Positions 14,620 to 22,711 of a DNA stretch of 28,040 bases are shown in pieces. A model generated the notes under the pieces. It did no database searches and was not told where the DNA came from. It saw only the letters and a program-made list of their open reading frames with translations. Location: positions 1-28,040 of the forward strand of contig DALTVX010000055.1 in NCBI GenBank assembly GCA_029987395.1, read 5' to 3'. Numbering within the stretch: the stretch's first letter is position 1; every line of letters starts with the position of its first letter. The position numbers were made by a program, and so were the translations under genes. Origin of the DNA: Methanocorpusculum sp. (GTDB taxonomy: Archaea; Halobacteriota; Methanomicrobia; Methanomicrobiales; Methanocorpusculaceae).

Positions 14620-15197
14620 CGAAGAGCCTCCTCCATGATCTTAAACCGATTTGCTATAATCTTTTCAACCTCCGCTGCAGGAAGGGTGTTTTCACTAGCC
14701 GCATACGAGAACCGATTTTTCCCGTAGTTTTCTCTCCTGACTTTGAATCCTTCGGGTGCGATCACTTGGATCGCATAGATCAGATCTTTGAAGAGTGACT
14801 CGGCCGGGTCGATGACCGTCCAGTCCCTCAGATCTTTTGGGATCTCTACATTTTTGATGATGACTGTGAATCGGTCAGGTTGATCGACATTGTCGTGTCC
14901 GAGTTTCTGCCAAAGCATTTTCAGCATTGAAGCAAGATGTCTTTCTTCTCCAACGGCTATTGTGGCCTGACCGTCTTGGATCAATACATTTCCTACATCC
15001 GAGACCTTTATGGCTGCACGCGGCGGGCGAATAAGCCCAACCGCTACAAAAAGGGGATATTGTGGGTCGATGTATATGTGCAATCCTTCCACTATGCCAA
15101 GGAGATTGTGGTCCTGAAGTACGGTCGTGGTGATTTTTATATAATTGTCAGAGCCATCTTCGGTGCATTCCACTTCGAAGTAGTCCAAGCCTGCCAT
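14616..15197 (-). CDS. Methanogenesis marker protein 17
   Basis: The 193-residue protein starts MAGLDYFEVECTEDGSDNYI and matches the marker 17 family in length and position. It is mixed alpha/beta with a single Cys near the N-terminus and no membrane segment. Marker 17 has been found in the Mcr activation complex with A2, marker 3 and marker 7, probably in a structural role. The start lies exactly at the end of marker 15 (no gap), and the stop overlaps marker 7. Confidence 0.85.
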   Translation of the reverse strand: MAGLDYFEVECTEDGSDNYIKITTTVLQDHNLLGIVEGLHIYIDPQYPLFVAVGLIRPPRAAIKVSDVGNVLIQDGQATIAVGEERHLASMLKMLWQKLGHDNVDQPDRFTVIIKNVEIPKDLRDWTVIDPAESLFKDLIYAIQVIAPEGFKVRRENYGKNRFSYAASENTLPAAEVEKIIANRFKIMEEALR

Positions 15198-16460
15198 TTA
15201 AGACTCCTTCACCTTTTTATCAACAAAGCCTGATGAGATCAATGCTCCTCCAACCGCCCCTATATACTGGGGATAGGGGGGCACAACAACCTCTGTTCTA
15301 AGCATTCGTCCCATGGCACGGACGAGTCCCTGAATAAGTGCGGAACCCCCTACCATGATGACCGGCTCTTTGATGTCAACTTCCTGGAGCTGCTGTTCAT
15401 ATACCTGCTGGGCAACACTGTGACACGATGCAGCTGCAACATCTGCCGGTTTGTATCCTGCCGCGAGAGCATTGACCAAGGATTGTGTTCCAAAGACGAT
15501 ACAATAACTGTTCATCGGAACATTTTCTCCACCATCACTTTCCATTGACAATGGGCCAAGCTCAGTGATATCCACGCCAAGTCGTTTTGCCGTCATCTCC
15601 AAGAATCTTCCTGAAGCTCCAGCACAGATCCCTCCCATCGTGAATGAACCGGGTATCCCGTCTTTTACGCTGATGGCTTTGTTATCCATACCGCCGATAT
15701 CAATGACGGTTGCAAATCCTTTCTGGGCGTCTGCAAGATAGACCGCTCCCTTAGAGTTGACCGTGAGTTCTTCCTGAACAAGATCAGCTTTGAGGTGTTT
15801 TCCAACAAGGAACCTTCCGTATCCTGTGGTTGCACTTGCCTGAATGTCGGAGATCTTGAGTCCTGACTCTTCAAGTGCCAAGGCTATGACCTCGTCTGCA
15901 CTTTTCACAACATCAGTGGTTGGTCTCCATCCTTTCCCGATGATCTCGTTGTCCTGCATGATGATGCATTTGGTGGTCGAAGAACCAGAGTCCACTCCCA
16001 TCGTTGTACCGACCTGAACTTCACGGGCCATCAAACCACGGCGTTTTGCGATCGTAGAAAGGGCTTCCAGTCTGGTTAAAAGGGTGGACGCCCCTGTTCG
16101 TTCATTGAACGAGTAGGAAACGACCGGGATCTTTGAGTTTTCCACGATATATCTGCGGAGTTCATTTCGAACTATTGCCGCTTCTGCACAGCGGAAACAA
16201 CTTGCGATGAAGATCCCATCCGCCTCGATCCTTCCTTCCACAATTGCCTGGGCACGTGCGATGGCAAGTTTCAGATCTGCGCTTTTCACCGGAAGACCAA
16301 AGTCCTTGTAGGCGCGTTTTACATCCTTTAACATCACGTCAGGGTAAAACATCTGTGCTCCAACAGTTTCTGCCGCGGACGTGATCTCGTGCTGGATACC
16401 GCTGTATTCTGCCCCGCAGGTGATCTGGGCGATACGTACCGGTCGTTCTTTTTCGCTCAT
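15198..16460 (-). CDS. Methanogenesis marker protein 15 (BadF/HgdC-type ATPase)
   Basis: The 420-residue protein has an N-terminal domain (1-145) with Cys15, Cys88 and Cys91 (ASCFRCAE), then an acetate kinase/actin-like ATPase domain like the activators of 2-hydroxyacyl-CoA dehydratase and benzoyl-CoA reductase. Visible motifs are GVDSGSSTTK (155-164, phosphate 1), DIGGMDNK (254-261, phosphate 2) and CAGASGRF (279-286), where activators bind a [4Fe-4S] cluster between two subunits. Activators of this class couple ATP hydrolysis to injection of a low-potential electron. A comparable role in Mcr reactivation, where Ni(II) must become Ni(I), is attractive but inferred. It overlaps marker 5 by 4 bases. 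Confidence 0.9.
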   Translation of the reverse strand: MSEKERPVRIAQITCGAEYSGIQHEITSAAETVGAQMFYPDVMLKDVKRAYKDFGLPVKSADLKLAIARAQAIVEGRIEADGIFIASCFRCAEAAIVRNELRRYIVENSKIPVVSYSFNERTGASTLLTRLEALSTIAKRRGLMAREVQVGTTMGVDSGSSTTKCIIMQDNEIIGKGWRPTTDVVKSADEVIALALEESGLKISDIQASATTGYGRFLVGKHLKADLVQEELTVNSKGAVYLADAQKGFATVIDIGGMDNKAISVKDGIPGSFTMGGICAGASGRFLEMTAKRLGVDITELGPLSMESDGGENVPMNSYCIVFGTQSLVNALAAGYKPADVAAASCHSVAQQVYEQQLQEVDIKEPVIMVGGSALIQGLVRAMGRMLRTEVVVPPYPQYIGAVGGALISSGFVDKKVKES

Positions 16461-16903
16461 TTTTTAACCTCCAAGTCTATCAGGAATTGTTTTATTTTTG
16501 CGACAAATGTCACGCCTTCCTCTTTTGAAGTAGGGTATCTAAGTTCCAGTCTCGGCATATCCTTTTCCCGGAGTATGAACGCCAGAAGTTCATTCGTTCG
16601 TGCACATCCCATACAGCCGAATGCCAGTTCTGGTTCATCAATTATAATTGCTGCCTCCGCCTCTTCTACAAGAGGGCCATAGAGTGACATTCGACCGCGG
16701 ATCCCTGACGGGACCTCGACGGCGGCCCATTTCAAACCTTTTTGGGGATCTTCCGCGGTCATCTGGATCGGCGGTGAATCAAAACCCGGTGCCTGGACAT
16801 GTTCACGGATCGAAAGAGCCGAACCGAGCGGCTGGTGACCGAACCTCTCCACGAGGTCGGATAAGATAAGGCTGGTTGCCGGATAAATAAATACTTTTAC
16901 CAT
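16457..16903 (-). CDS. Methanogenesis marker protein 5
   Basis: The 148-residue protein, beginning MVKVFIYPATSLILSDLVER, matches marker 5 in length and context. A CMGC motif (Cys97 and Cys100) follows the acidic IIIDEPELAFG segment and could bind metal or cycle as a thiol pair. No function is established for the family. The gene starts 2 bases after marker 6 ends and overlaps marker 15 by 4 bases. Confidence 0.85.
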   Translation of the reverse strand: MVKVFIYPATSLILSDLVERFGHQPLGSALSIREHVQAPGFDSPPIQMTAEDPQKGLKWAAVEVPSGIRGRMSLYGPLVEEAEAAIIIDEPELAFGCMGCARTNELLAFILREKDMPRLELRYPTSKEEGVTFVAKIKQFLIDLEVKK

Positions 16904-16905
16904 TA

Positions 16906-17364
16906 TTATTCCTCCAAAAAAAGTTTTTCGAGCACATCCGCATCGAGCGGTTCAGCTGGCAGCAGGTCTTCTCCTGCAGTTTTTCGAAGTGAGGCTTTGG
17001 TCATACCATCGGCTTCTCTGAGTCCATGGGAGATGTATCTGATAAAACCCATTTCGAATTCGTGTCCGAGATATCCCGGTCTTGCACCGCCAAGATCGGC
17101 TCGGCATCTTCGTGGATCTCCAGGGGGAAACCCTCGGTCTTTCGTGAATATCCGATATGGATCGAGAACACGCAGATGGGCAATGATCCGATCAACATCT
17201 TCTGGTGATCCGGTGATCTGACACCCAAAACAGGTTTCTTTGATCATCACTCCTTGAGCTACCTCATAGGCGGCAGTTGCGATATCCTGAGGTGTTGTGT
17301 CGGGCGAATCCACGAAAACATACTTGGTAACGGTTCCGACATACTCAGGAATATAGGGTTTCAT
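16906..17364 (-). CDS. Methanogenesis marker protein 6
   Basis: The 152-residue protein matches marker 6. It has a CFGC motif (Cys45 and Cys48), in TCFGCQITG, and a conserved-looking central segment RRCRADLGGARPGYLGHEFE with one more Cys. The function is not established; the CxxC suggests metal or iron-sulfur handling, as in the neighbouring marker 5. It overlaps marker 3 by 4 bases, so translation is probably coupled. Confidence 0.87.
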   Translation of the reverse strand: MKPYIPEYVGTVTKYVFVDSPDTTPQDIATAAYEVAQGVMIKETCFGCQITGSPEDVDRIIAHLRVLDPYRIFTKDRGFPPGDPRRCRADLGGARPGYLGHEFEMGFIRYISHGLREADGMTKASLRKTAGEDLLPAEPLDADVLEKLFLEE

Positions 17365-18905
17365 TGTTTGATCTCCCTGATGTAGACGGTCCCGCCCTCC
17401 TTCATCACAGATAATTTTTCTATATCGATAACGGTCCCGATAATGTTTGTTCCCCCAAAGGGTTCTCCGGTCGGTCCGTATTCTTTATTTTCGACCACAC
17501 GCACACCGACCATCCCGACCGCCTGTCGGGAGTCGTTGGTCAATGCTAAAGCGTTGGTCTTGGCTGGTTTTTTCAGGGTGTTTTCCGGAATGATGTTTGT
17601 TCCACTCGAAAAAGGCGGTTTGAAGAGATACATCTCATCCTCTAGATTGTAAATAAACGGCATGGTCCCGATTGCATATCTCTTCAGCCCGGTGACCCGG
17701 CGGAACAAATCGACCGACAATGGAGCTTTTTCGTAATCGAGAGAGATATCAATGACATTCTCAAGGCTTATCGTAGAGAGAGAGACTTTCCCCTCCTTCA
17801 GGACTTCAAGGGTCGTCTCAGGTTTTTGACCAATGACGACTCTCCCAATCACATCCCGATTGTCTGCCATCACCTTTAGTCCGCGTTTTTTTGCCAGATC
17901 TACGGCTTCGCCAAGTGGAAGGCCACGTAAATCAAAAAGTTCCGGCAATGCTTTGACTAAAAGATTCGTTTTTTCAGCTGAAAACTTGGCAAGCTCAATT
18001 CCTTTCGTAACAGCCCCTGTTCGAGTGTGATGCTGATTACTTGGCACATCAGTCGTGTATACATACAGACCGCCGATCCCTTTTCCTGCGGTTCGTACCG
18101 TAACGGTACCTTCACGTCTGGGTTTTTGAAGTTCCTGTGGAGCAAAAAGTTTGCCTTCGGTATGATCCCTGATGTAGGTGGACGCGGTCCGATCTATCTG
18201 GAATCTACTATCACGCAGGCAAAAAAGCATATGTTCTACCGATTCTGTACACGCACAATCGATCTCAGTATGTTTTTCCTGATATCCTTCTGCCGTGATC
18301 ACCAATTCGGAAAAGATCTGCATGCCGTCTTTTACCTCGGTCGAAAAATCAGCGGTCACCTTTGCATTAGCCGAGTCGGTGCTGGAAAAGACTTCTTCGA
18401 TGTGGGTGATGGTGTCGCCGTTTTTCCAGCGGTTCATGATTCCAAGACCGTAGATGACTTTACCTATGATCGCTCCGCCATTTGCCGCTCCGTGATCTGC
18501 CATATGTTCTCTGCGGGAAAAGGTTAGATACGCATTATTTGAATCGTATCCTCCTGAACCAAGACAGACCACACCTCGTTCATAACGATAGGGGTTTTTA
18601 TCGGGGGTGAATTCCTGGGGGAAAGGTCCAAATGAAACTGCGTTCCTGTCCTCAAAATGGACCCGCAGATTCTGTTCGACCTCTCCTGTTGGTAAAGGGA
18701 AGGTCATTTCTTTTGCAAGTTCGATCACTATGTCGCCTGCAGAAGTGGTAAGTCGAAGATGTGGAGTTTTCTCTCGAGAGACACTTCCAGGTAAAAGAAG
18801 AACAACAGAGGTCCCTTCCGGCTGCTTTGGAAGAAGATCCCTTATGGTTGTTGTTTCTGCAACAGTCTTTTGCTCACCGTTCAGAAAAACTTTAATGTTG
18901 GCCAT
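17361..18905 (-). CDS. Methanogenesis marker protein 3
   Basis: The 514-residue protein begins MANIKVFLNGEQKTVAETTT and matches marker 3 (UPF0288), which has been described as having a cyclophilin-like region; I see GGAIIGKVIYGLGI near residue 140 but cannot show isomerase residues. A DCACTESVEHMLFC segment carries three cysteines. Marker 3 co-purifies with component A2 and markers 7 and 17 in the Mcr activation complex. The gene begins 9 bases after atwA and overlaps marker 6. Confidence 0.88.
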   Translation of the reverse strand: MANIKVFLNGEQKTVAETTTIRDLLPKQPEGTSVVLLLPGSVSREKTPHLRLTTSAGDIVIELAKEMTFPLPTGEVEQNLRVHFEDRNAVSFGPFPQEFTPDKNPYRYERGVVCLGSGGYDSNNAYLTFSRREHMADHGAANGGAIIGKVIYGLGIMNRWKNGDTITHIEEVFSSTDSANAKVTADFSTEVKDGMQIFSELVITAEGYQEKHTEIDCACTESVEHMLFCLRDSRFQIDRTASTYIRDHTEGKLFAPQELQKPRREGTVTVRTAGKGIGGLYVYTTDVPSNQHHTRTGAVTKGIELAKFSAEKTNLLVKALPELFDLRGLPLGEAVDLAKKRGLKVMADNRDVIGRVVIGQKPETTLEVLKEGKVSLSTISLENVIDISLDYEKAPLSVDLFRRVTGLKRYAIGTMPFIYNLEDEMYLFKPPFSSGTNIIPENTLKKPAKTNALALTNDSRQAVGMVGVRVVENKEYGPTGEPFGGTNIIGTVIDIEKLSVMKEGGTVYIREIKQ

Positions 18906-18914
18906 GATCCCAAC

Positions 18915-20684
18915 CTACATCTCAAACATTTCGTCGGTTGATTCATGGAGGGCTCCTTCGGTTGTTTCAGCCTCAGGTGCTCCTCCGGCAAGGGTCGCCT
19001 TTTTTGGGGCTCCTACTTCTGCCCGTGCGTGTTCCTTCTCGATCGCATGTTTCATAACGATCTTTTCATCCTCAGAAAGGCTGTCAAGCACCTCATGGGT
19101 CGGGCCTATGGTGATAATTTTTCCACCACGCATAAACATGCACCTGTCACAGACATCACGGATAAATTCCATGTCATGGGAAACGATGATGAAGGTCTCT
19201 TCCATCTCTTCACGTGCATTCATGATCGAGTGTTTGACATCGACTTTTGTGATCGGGTCCATCGTTCCCGTGGGTTCATCGAGGAGAATGATATGCGGTT
19301 CACGGATTAATATTTGTGCGAGAGCGACCCTGTGCTTCTCACCTTCAGATAGACTGCACGGAAGTCTGTGAAGAACATCTTTTGCCTTCTTATCAGTAAA
19401 TCCCGCCATCTTAAGAGTGATGAGTGCTTTTCTGGTGGCTAGTTCTTTTGGAAATTCAAGTCCGATCGCCTCGGTCAAGTTGTCGATGATCGATCTGTGG
19501 GGGTAGAGATCGTATTCCTGGTGAAGAAGTCCGATATACTGTTTTGCTCTTCCGCGGAAGAGATATCCGGGCTTTGACATATCGACCCATTCATCCCCGA
19601 CACGGACATGAAGTTTACCTGATGTCGGTTCATAGAGTCCGGCGATCATTTTGGCCAGCGTGGTTTTTCCGCCGCCGGATACGCCTATGATACCAAAAAT
19701 TTCCCGCTCGTTGATCTCGAATGAGATATCATTTACCGCATTGATGACCCCGCGGTCAACAGCAATAAATTTCTTGAGCAGGTTTTCCGCACGGACGATT
19801 GGATCGCCGAAAATCTGGTCAGTATAAACTCTATCATCATGATAGCCTTTCATGAACTCATCAACGATATCGTCAGGAGTTCCGATCATGGTGATTTTGC
19901 CATCATCCAAAAGGACCGCCCTATCACAGACATCCTCCAGGACCTGAGAAAAGTGGGAGGTGACGATCATTCCCATATTGTTTTCTTTGGCTGCTTTTTT
20001 CAGAAGATTATGAACGACCCTTGCTGTTTTTGGATCGAGTGTTCCAGTCGGTTCGTCTGCGCACAGGAAGAGCGGTTCGCGGGCAAGTTGACGAGCGAGA
20101 ACGACCCTCTGTTTTTCACCACCGGAAAGGTCACGCGAGATATGCATCATTCTGTGGGTGAGTTTGACCTCGTCGAGCAGGTCGGCGGCTCGATTGATAG
20201 CCTTCTCCGATGGATAATTAATGTCATCCAATGCGCGGAGCACATTTTCTATGACACGGTCGTCTCCGTAGAGTGCAAAGGTCCGCTGAAACATCAGCGA
20301 AGTCCTTGCCATTATTTGTGATTTGAGTCTCTCGTTTTTTGGCTCCCAGAAATCAACATCTTCTGCGAGCAGTATATCATCGCAGGCAGGACAGGGTTTT
20401 CCGGCATCGCTTCGGAACTCGATTTTGCCGCATTTTGGACAATGGGCAATGTGATAGATGATTTTTCCTGAGGTTGGGGCCTGGTCGATCCCTCGGATCA
20501 AATGGATGAGCACGGTTTTTCCGCAACCGCTCCTTCCTATTACGCCAACGATCTCTCCTTCAGAGAGTTCTAGGTTGATGTGGTCCAAGACCCTGACCAT
20601 CTCGGTTGATTTCTCGCCACAATCTTCCGTTGAGGCTGGAAAGTCCATGATGAGGTCCTTTATAGTGATAAATGGGGTTGTCAT
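18915..20684 (-). CDS. atwA: Methyl-coenzyme M reductase activation component A2 (AtwA)
   Basis: This 589-residue protein binds ATP and drives reductive activation of Mcr. It has two ABC domains. The first has Walker A GRSGCGKT (50-57), signature LSGGEKQR (186-193) and Walker B LFLCADEP. The second has Walker A GVSGGGKTT (334-342), signature LSEGEKHR (445-452) and Walker B IILLDEP. Inside the first domain, CPKC (82-85) and CPAC (98-101) form a zinc-ribbon-like insert. The two adjacent domains without membrane segments recall soluble ABC ATPases. The tail after residue 550 is Ala/Glu-rich and probably flexible, ending DEMFEM. Start ATG 20684 has AGGAAG at good spacing. It is the first gene of the marker string. 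Confidence 0.95.
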   Translation of the reverse strand: MTTPFITIKDLIMDFPASTEDCGEKSTEMVRVLDHINLELSEGEIVGVIGRSGCGKTVLIHLIRGIDQAPTSGKIIYHIAHCPKCGKIEFRSDAGKPCPACDDILLAEDVDFWEPKNERLKSQIMARTSLMFQRTFALYGDDRVIENVLRALDDINYPSEKAINRAADLLDEVKLTHRMMHISRDLSGGEKQRVVLARQLAREPLFLCADEPTGTLDPKTARVVHNLLKKAAKENNMGMIVTSHFSQVLEDVCDRAVLLDDGKITMIGTPDDIVDEFMKGYHDDRVYTDQIFGDPIVRAENLLKKFIAVDRGVINAVNDISFEINEREIFGIIGVSGGGKTTLAKMIAGLYEPTSGKLHVRVGDEWVDMSKPGYLFRGRAKQYIGLLHQEYDLYPHRSIIDNLTEAIGLEFPKELATRKALITLKMAGFTDKKAKDVLHRLPCSLSEGEKHRVALAQILIREPHIILLDEPTGTMDPITKVDVKHSIMNAREEMEETFIIVSHDMEFIRDVCDRCMFMRGGKIITIGPTHEVLDSLSEDEKIVMKHAIEKEHARAEVGAPKKATLAGGAPEAETTEGALHESTDEMFEM

Positions 20685-20852
20685 ATGTTCTTCCTTCTAT
20701 AATGGTATGTGTTTGTTTTACGAAGTTATTAGTTTTTAGAAGCAGATTTTGACACGGAAAGAATCATGCTTAATCATTATTCTGCATATTCTGCGGATGA
20801 TTTCCAAAAATAATGATATTTTTTGCTTTATATCCTTATTTTTAACTTGATT
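20685..20852 (-). promoter_or_regulatory. Promoter and long AT-rich leader of the Mcr activation operon
   Basis: On the minus strand AAGGATATAAAG (20837-20826) is a good TATA/BRE match. It would place the transcript start near 20805, leaving about 120 untranslated bases before atwA. That leader has short inverted repeats: TATCATTA near 20810 against TAATGATTA at 20779-20771, and AATCAT/ATGATT pairs at 20762-20802. It also has the doubled TTCTGCATATTCTGC near 20780-20793. They may be operator sites or a folded leader. Confidence 0.4.
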
Positions 20853-21677
20853 TCAATCACAATTAGCGTTCAGTGCATCTATGATCCCGACCACTTCACG
20901 TATATCGTTTATGATATATCCTGCCTGTTTGTAGAGTACGTCCGGGCGCTCTCCTTTTTGCTGGATCGTCAGGATCGAAATGTCGGCTGCACGCATAGCT
21001 GAGAGATCATTGATACCGTCTCCGACCATAACGACAACATCATATTCTCCTTTGAGATTCGTGACGATCTGCGCTTTTGTTACCGGTGTTGCAACTCCGT
21101 GGACACGTTCCCGCGGGATACCGATCTTATCTGCGACCAGTTCGAGCTTTGAGGTCCGATCTCCGGAAGCAATGTAGACTGCCACACCTTTCTGATGAAG
21201 CGCTGATATTACCTCTCGTACTCCAGGAAATGGGTAGCCCGCAGCCGCGATCACAAATTCAATCTCTTCAGTTCGGAGGTTAATGATGACTCCAGCATTG
21301 AGAGCAAATACCTCGGCCTCTTTTGAAACGGTTCGCCAACATTCACGGATAACCTCCTGCATATCAGATACCCGGCAACAGGTATCGGAAAAAAGAATGG
21401 TCCCTACACGTTCTGCATCAATGATCTTTCTCCCGCAACTAATACCAAACACCACGTTGACCTCTTTTAGATGTTCTGAGAAATTCTTTTCAGGTGGTAT
21501 CTTCATCATCTCGGTCGAGCTGAGATTAAGAAGAACGAGGATACGGTCTGGATCCTCAAACGTCAACATCGTCGTTTCAGGATTATTATATAATAGTGTG
21601 CCGCAACTCACTTTTTTCACGGCACGGTTCGTTTTAAGAAGCGTTCCCGCACTGTCAAACACAACTCCAATAGACAT
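20853..21677 (-). CDS. Soluble HAD-family protein with P-type-ATPase-like phosphorylation domain
   Basis: The 274-residue protein has all four HAD motifs in P-type ATPase style: nucleophile Asp8 in FDSAGT, Ser171 in IASGD, Lys201 in PVTKAQ, and Asp220/Asp224 in VGDGINDLSAM. It lacks membrane segments, as in the archaeal 'soluble P-type ATPase' group (COG4087). Residues 18-150 form a large cap with several Cys (81, 100, 101, 113). Ala rather than Asp two residues after the nucleophile argues against an ordinary phosphatase. The substrate is unknown. GAGGGAG precedes ATG 21677. It lies upstream of atwA on the same strand with a 168-base gap, and is divergent from the ribose bisphosphate isomerase gene. 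Confidence 0.82.
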   Translation of the reverse strand: MSIGVVFDSAGTLLKTNRAVKKVSCGTLLYNNPETTMLTFEDPDRILVLLNLSSTEMMKIPPEKNFSEHLKEVNVVFGISCGRKIIDAERVGTILFSDTCCRVSDMQEVIRECWRTVSKEAEVFALNAGVIINLRTEEIEFVIAAAGYPFPGVREVISALHQKGVAVYIASGDRTSKLELVADKIGIPRERVHGVATPVTKAQIVTNLKGEYDVVVMVGDGINDLSAMRAADISILTIQQKGERPDVLYKQAGYIINDIREVVGIIDALNANCD

Positions 21678-21717
21678 TAATCTCCCTCTTTATGATAAAA
21701 CATTGTTCAACCCTCAG

Positions 21718-21727
21718 CTATTTAATC
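21718..21727. promoter_or_regulatory. Shared TATA-like element between divergent genes
   Basis: TATTTAAT at 21719-21726 lies about 26 bases before ATG 21751 on the plus strand, giving a leaderless isomerase mRNA. Read as ATTAAATA on the minus strand, it would start transcription about 20 bases before the HAD gene, just ahead of its ribosome binding site. Confidence 0.4.
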
Positions 21728-21750
21728 TTAGACTCCAATCTGTATTATAA

Positions 21751-22710
21751 ATGAGCATTAACGACACAGCCGAAAAAATCATCTCAATGGAGATACGCGG
21801 CGCCGGAAAAATCGCCCGGGAAGCCGTATCTGCGCTTCGTGACCATGCCGAGACGCTTCCATGGACTGGAGATGTATCGATATTCATCAGAGAAATGGAA
21901 CTTGCGGCGGATCTTCTTGGTTCGACCCGTCCAACTGCCGTATCTCTTCCAAATGCCATACAGATCGTTATGCGGCATGTTCGCTCTTCCCAAAACGAGG
22001 AGGATGCACGCCGAAATCTTCGAGAAAAAACGAATGAGTTTATCTGGTCATCCAGAATAGCACTTGACCGGATCTCCGCGATGGGTGCAAACCTTATTCC
22101 TGACGGCGCAGTGGTCATGACGCACTGTAATTCAAGCGCGGCTTTAGGGAGCATCATCGAAGCGAAGCGTCAGGGAAAAGATATCGAGGTCTATGCGACT
22201 GAGGTTCGACCATGGAACCAAGGCAGGATCACCATAAAAACGCTCAATGACCATGAGATCCCTACAACATACATCGTTGATTCAGCCGTAAGGTCGATGA
22301 TGAAAGATGTTGATCTTGTTATTGTCGGAGCCGATGCAATTACGGTAAATGGGGCCGTTGTGAACAAGATCGGCACATCACAGATCGCTCTTTGCGCTCA
22401 TGAAGCCCGTAAAAACGTGATCGTGACCGCCGAGACATACAAGTTTGCCCCAAGAACCATTCTTGGCGAAAAGATCCAGATCGAAGAACGTCCCACATCT
22501 GAAGTTCTTCCCGATGATATTGCTGCGGGTTTACCGTTTGTAACTGTTAAAAATCCAGTCTTTGATGTTACACCGGCAGAATATATTGATTTGATAATTA
22601 CTGAAGTTGGAGCGATCCCACCTCACCTTGCCTTTACGATCATGCGCGAGTATCTTGGATGGGGACTTGAAGAGTTACAGAACCAGTTTCTGAGTTTGGA
22701 GAAACACTAA
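21751..22710 (+). CDS. Ribose-1,5-bisphosphate isomerase
   Basis: The 319-residue enzyme converts ribose 1,5-bisphosphate to ribulose 1,5-bisphosphate, the substrate of the RuBisCO encoded next. It belongs to the eIF2B-alpha-like family, and the catalytic pair of the archaeal isomerase is present: Cys126 in MTHCNSSAAL and Asp195 in VGADAITVNG. VVNKIGTSQIALCA and the C-terminal FDVTPAEYIDLIITEVG are also family segments. It is distinguished from translation factor eIF2B and from methylthioribose-phosphate isomerase mainly by the linkage to RuBisCO. RuBisCO begins one base after the stop, so the two are co-transcribed. Confidence 0.93.
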   Translation: MSINDTAEKIISMEIRGAGKIAREAVSALRDHAETLPWTGDVSIFIREMELAADLLGSTRPTAVSLPNAIQIVMRHVRSSQNEEDARRNLREKTNEFIWSSRIALDRISAMGANLIPDGAVVMTHCNSSAALGSIIEAKRQGKDIEVYATEVRPWNQGRITIKTLNDHEIPTTYIVDSAVRSMMKDVDLVIVGADAITVNGAVVNKIGTSQIALCAHEARKNVIVTAETYKFAPRTILGEKIQIEERPTSEVLPDDIAAGLPFVTVKNPVFDVTPAEYIDLIITEVGAIPPHLAFTIMREYLGWGLEELQNQFLSLEKH

Positions 22711-22711
22711 T

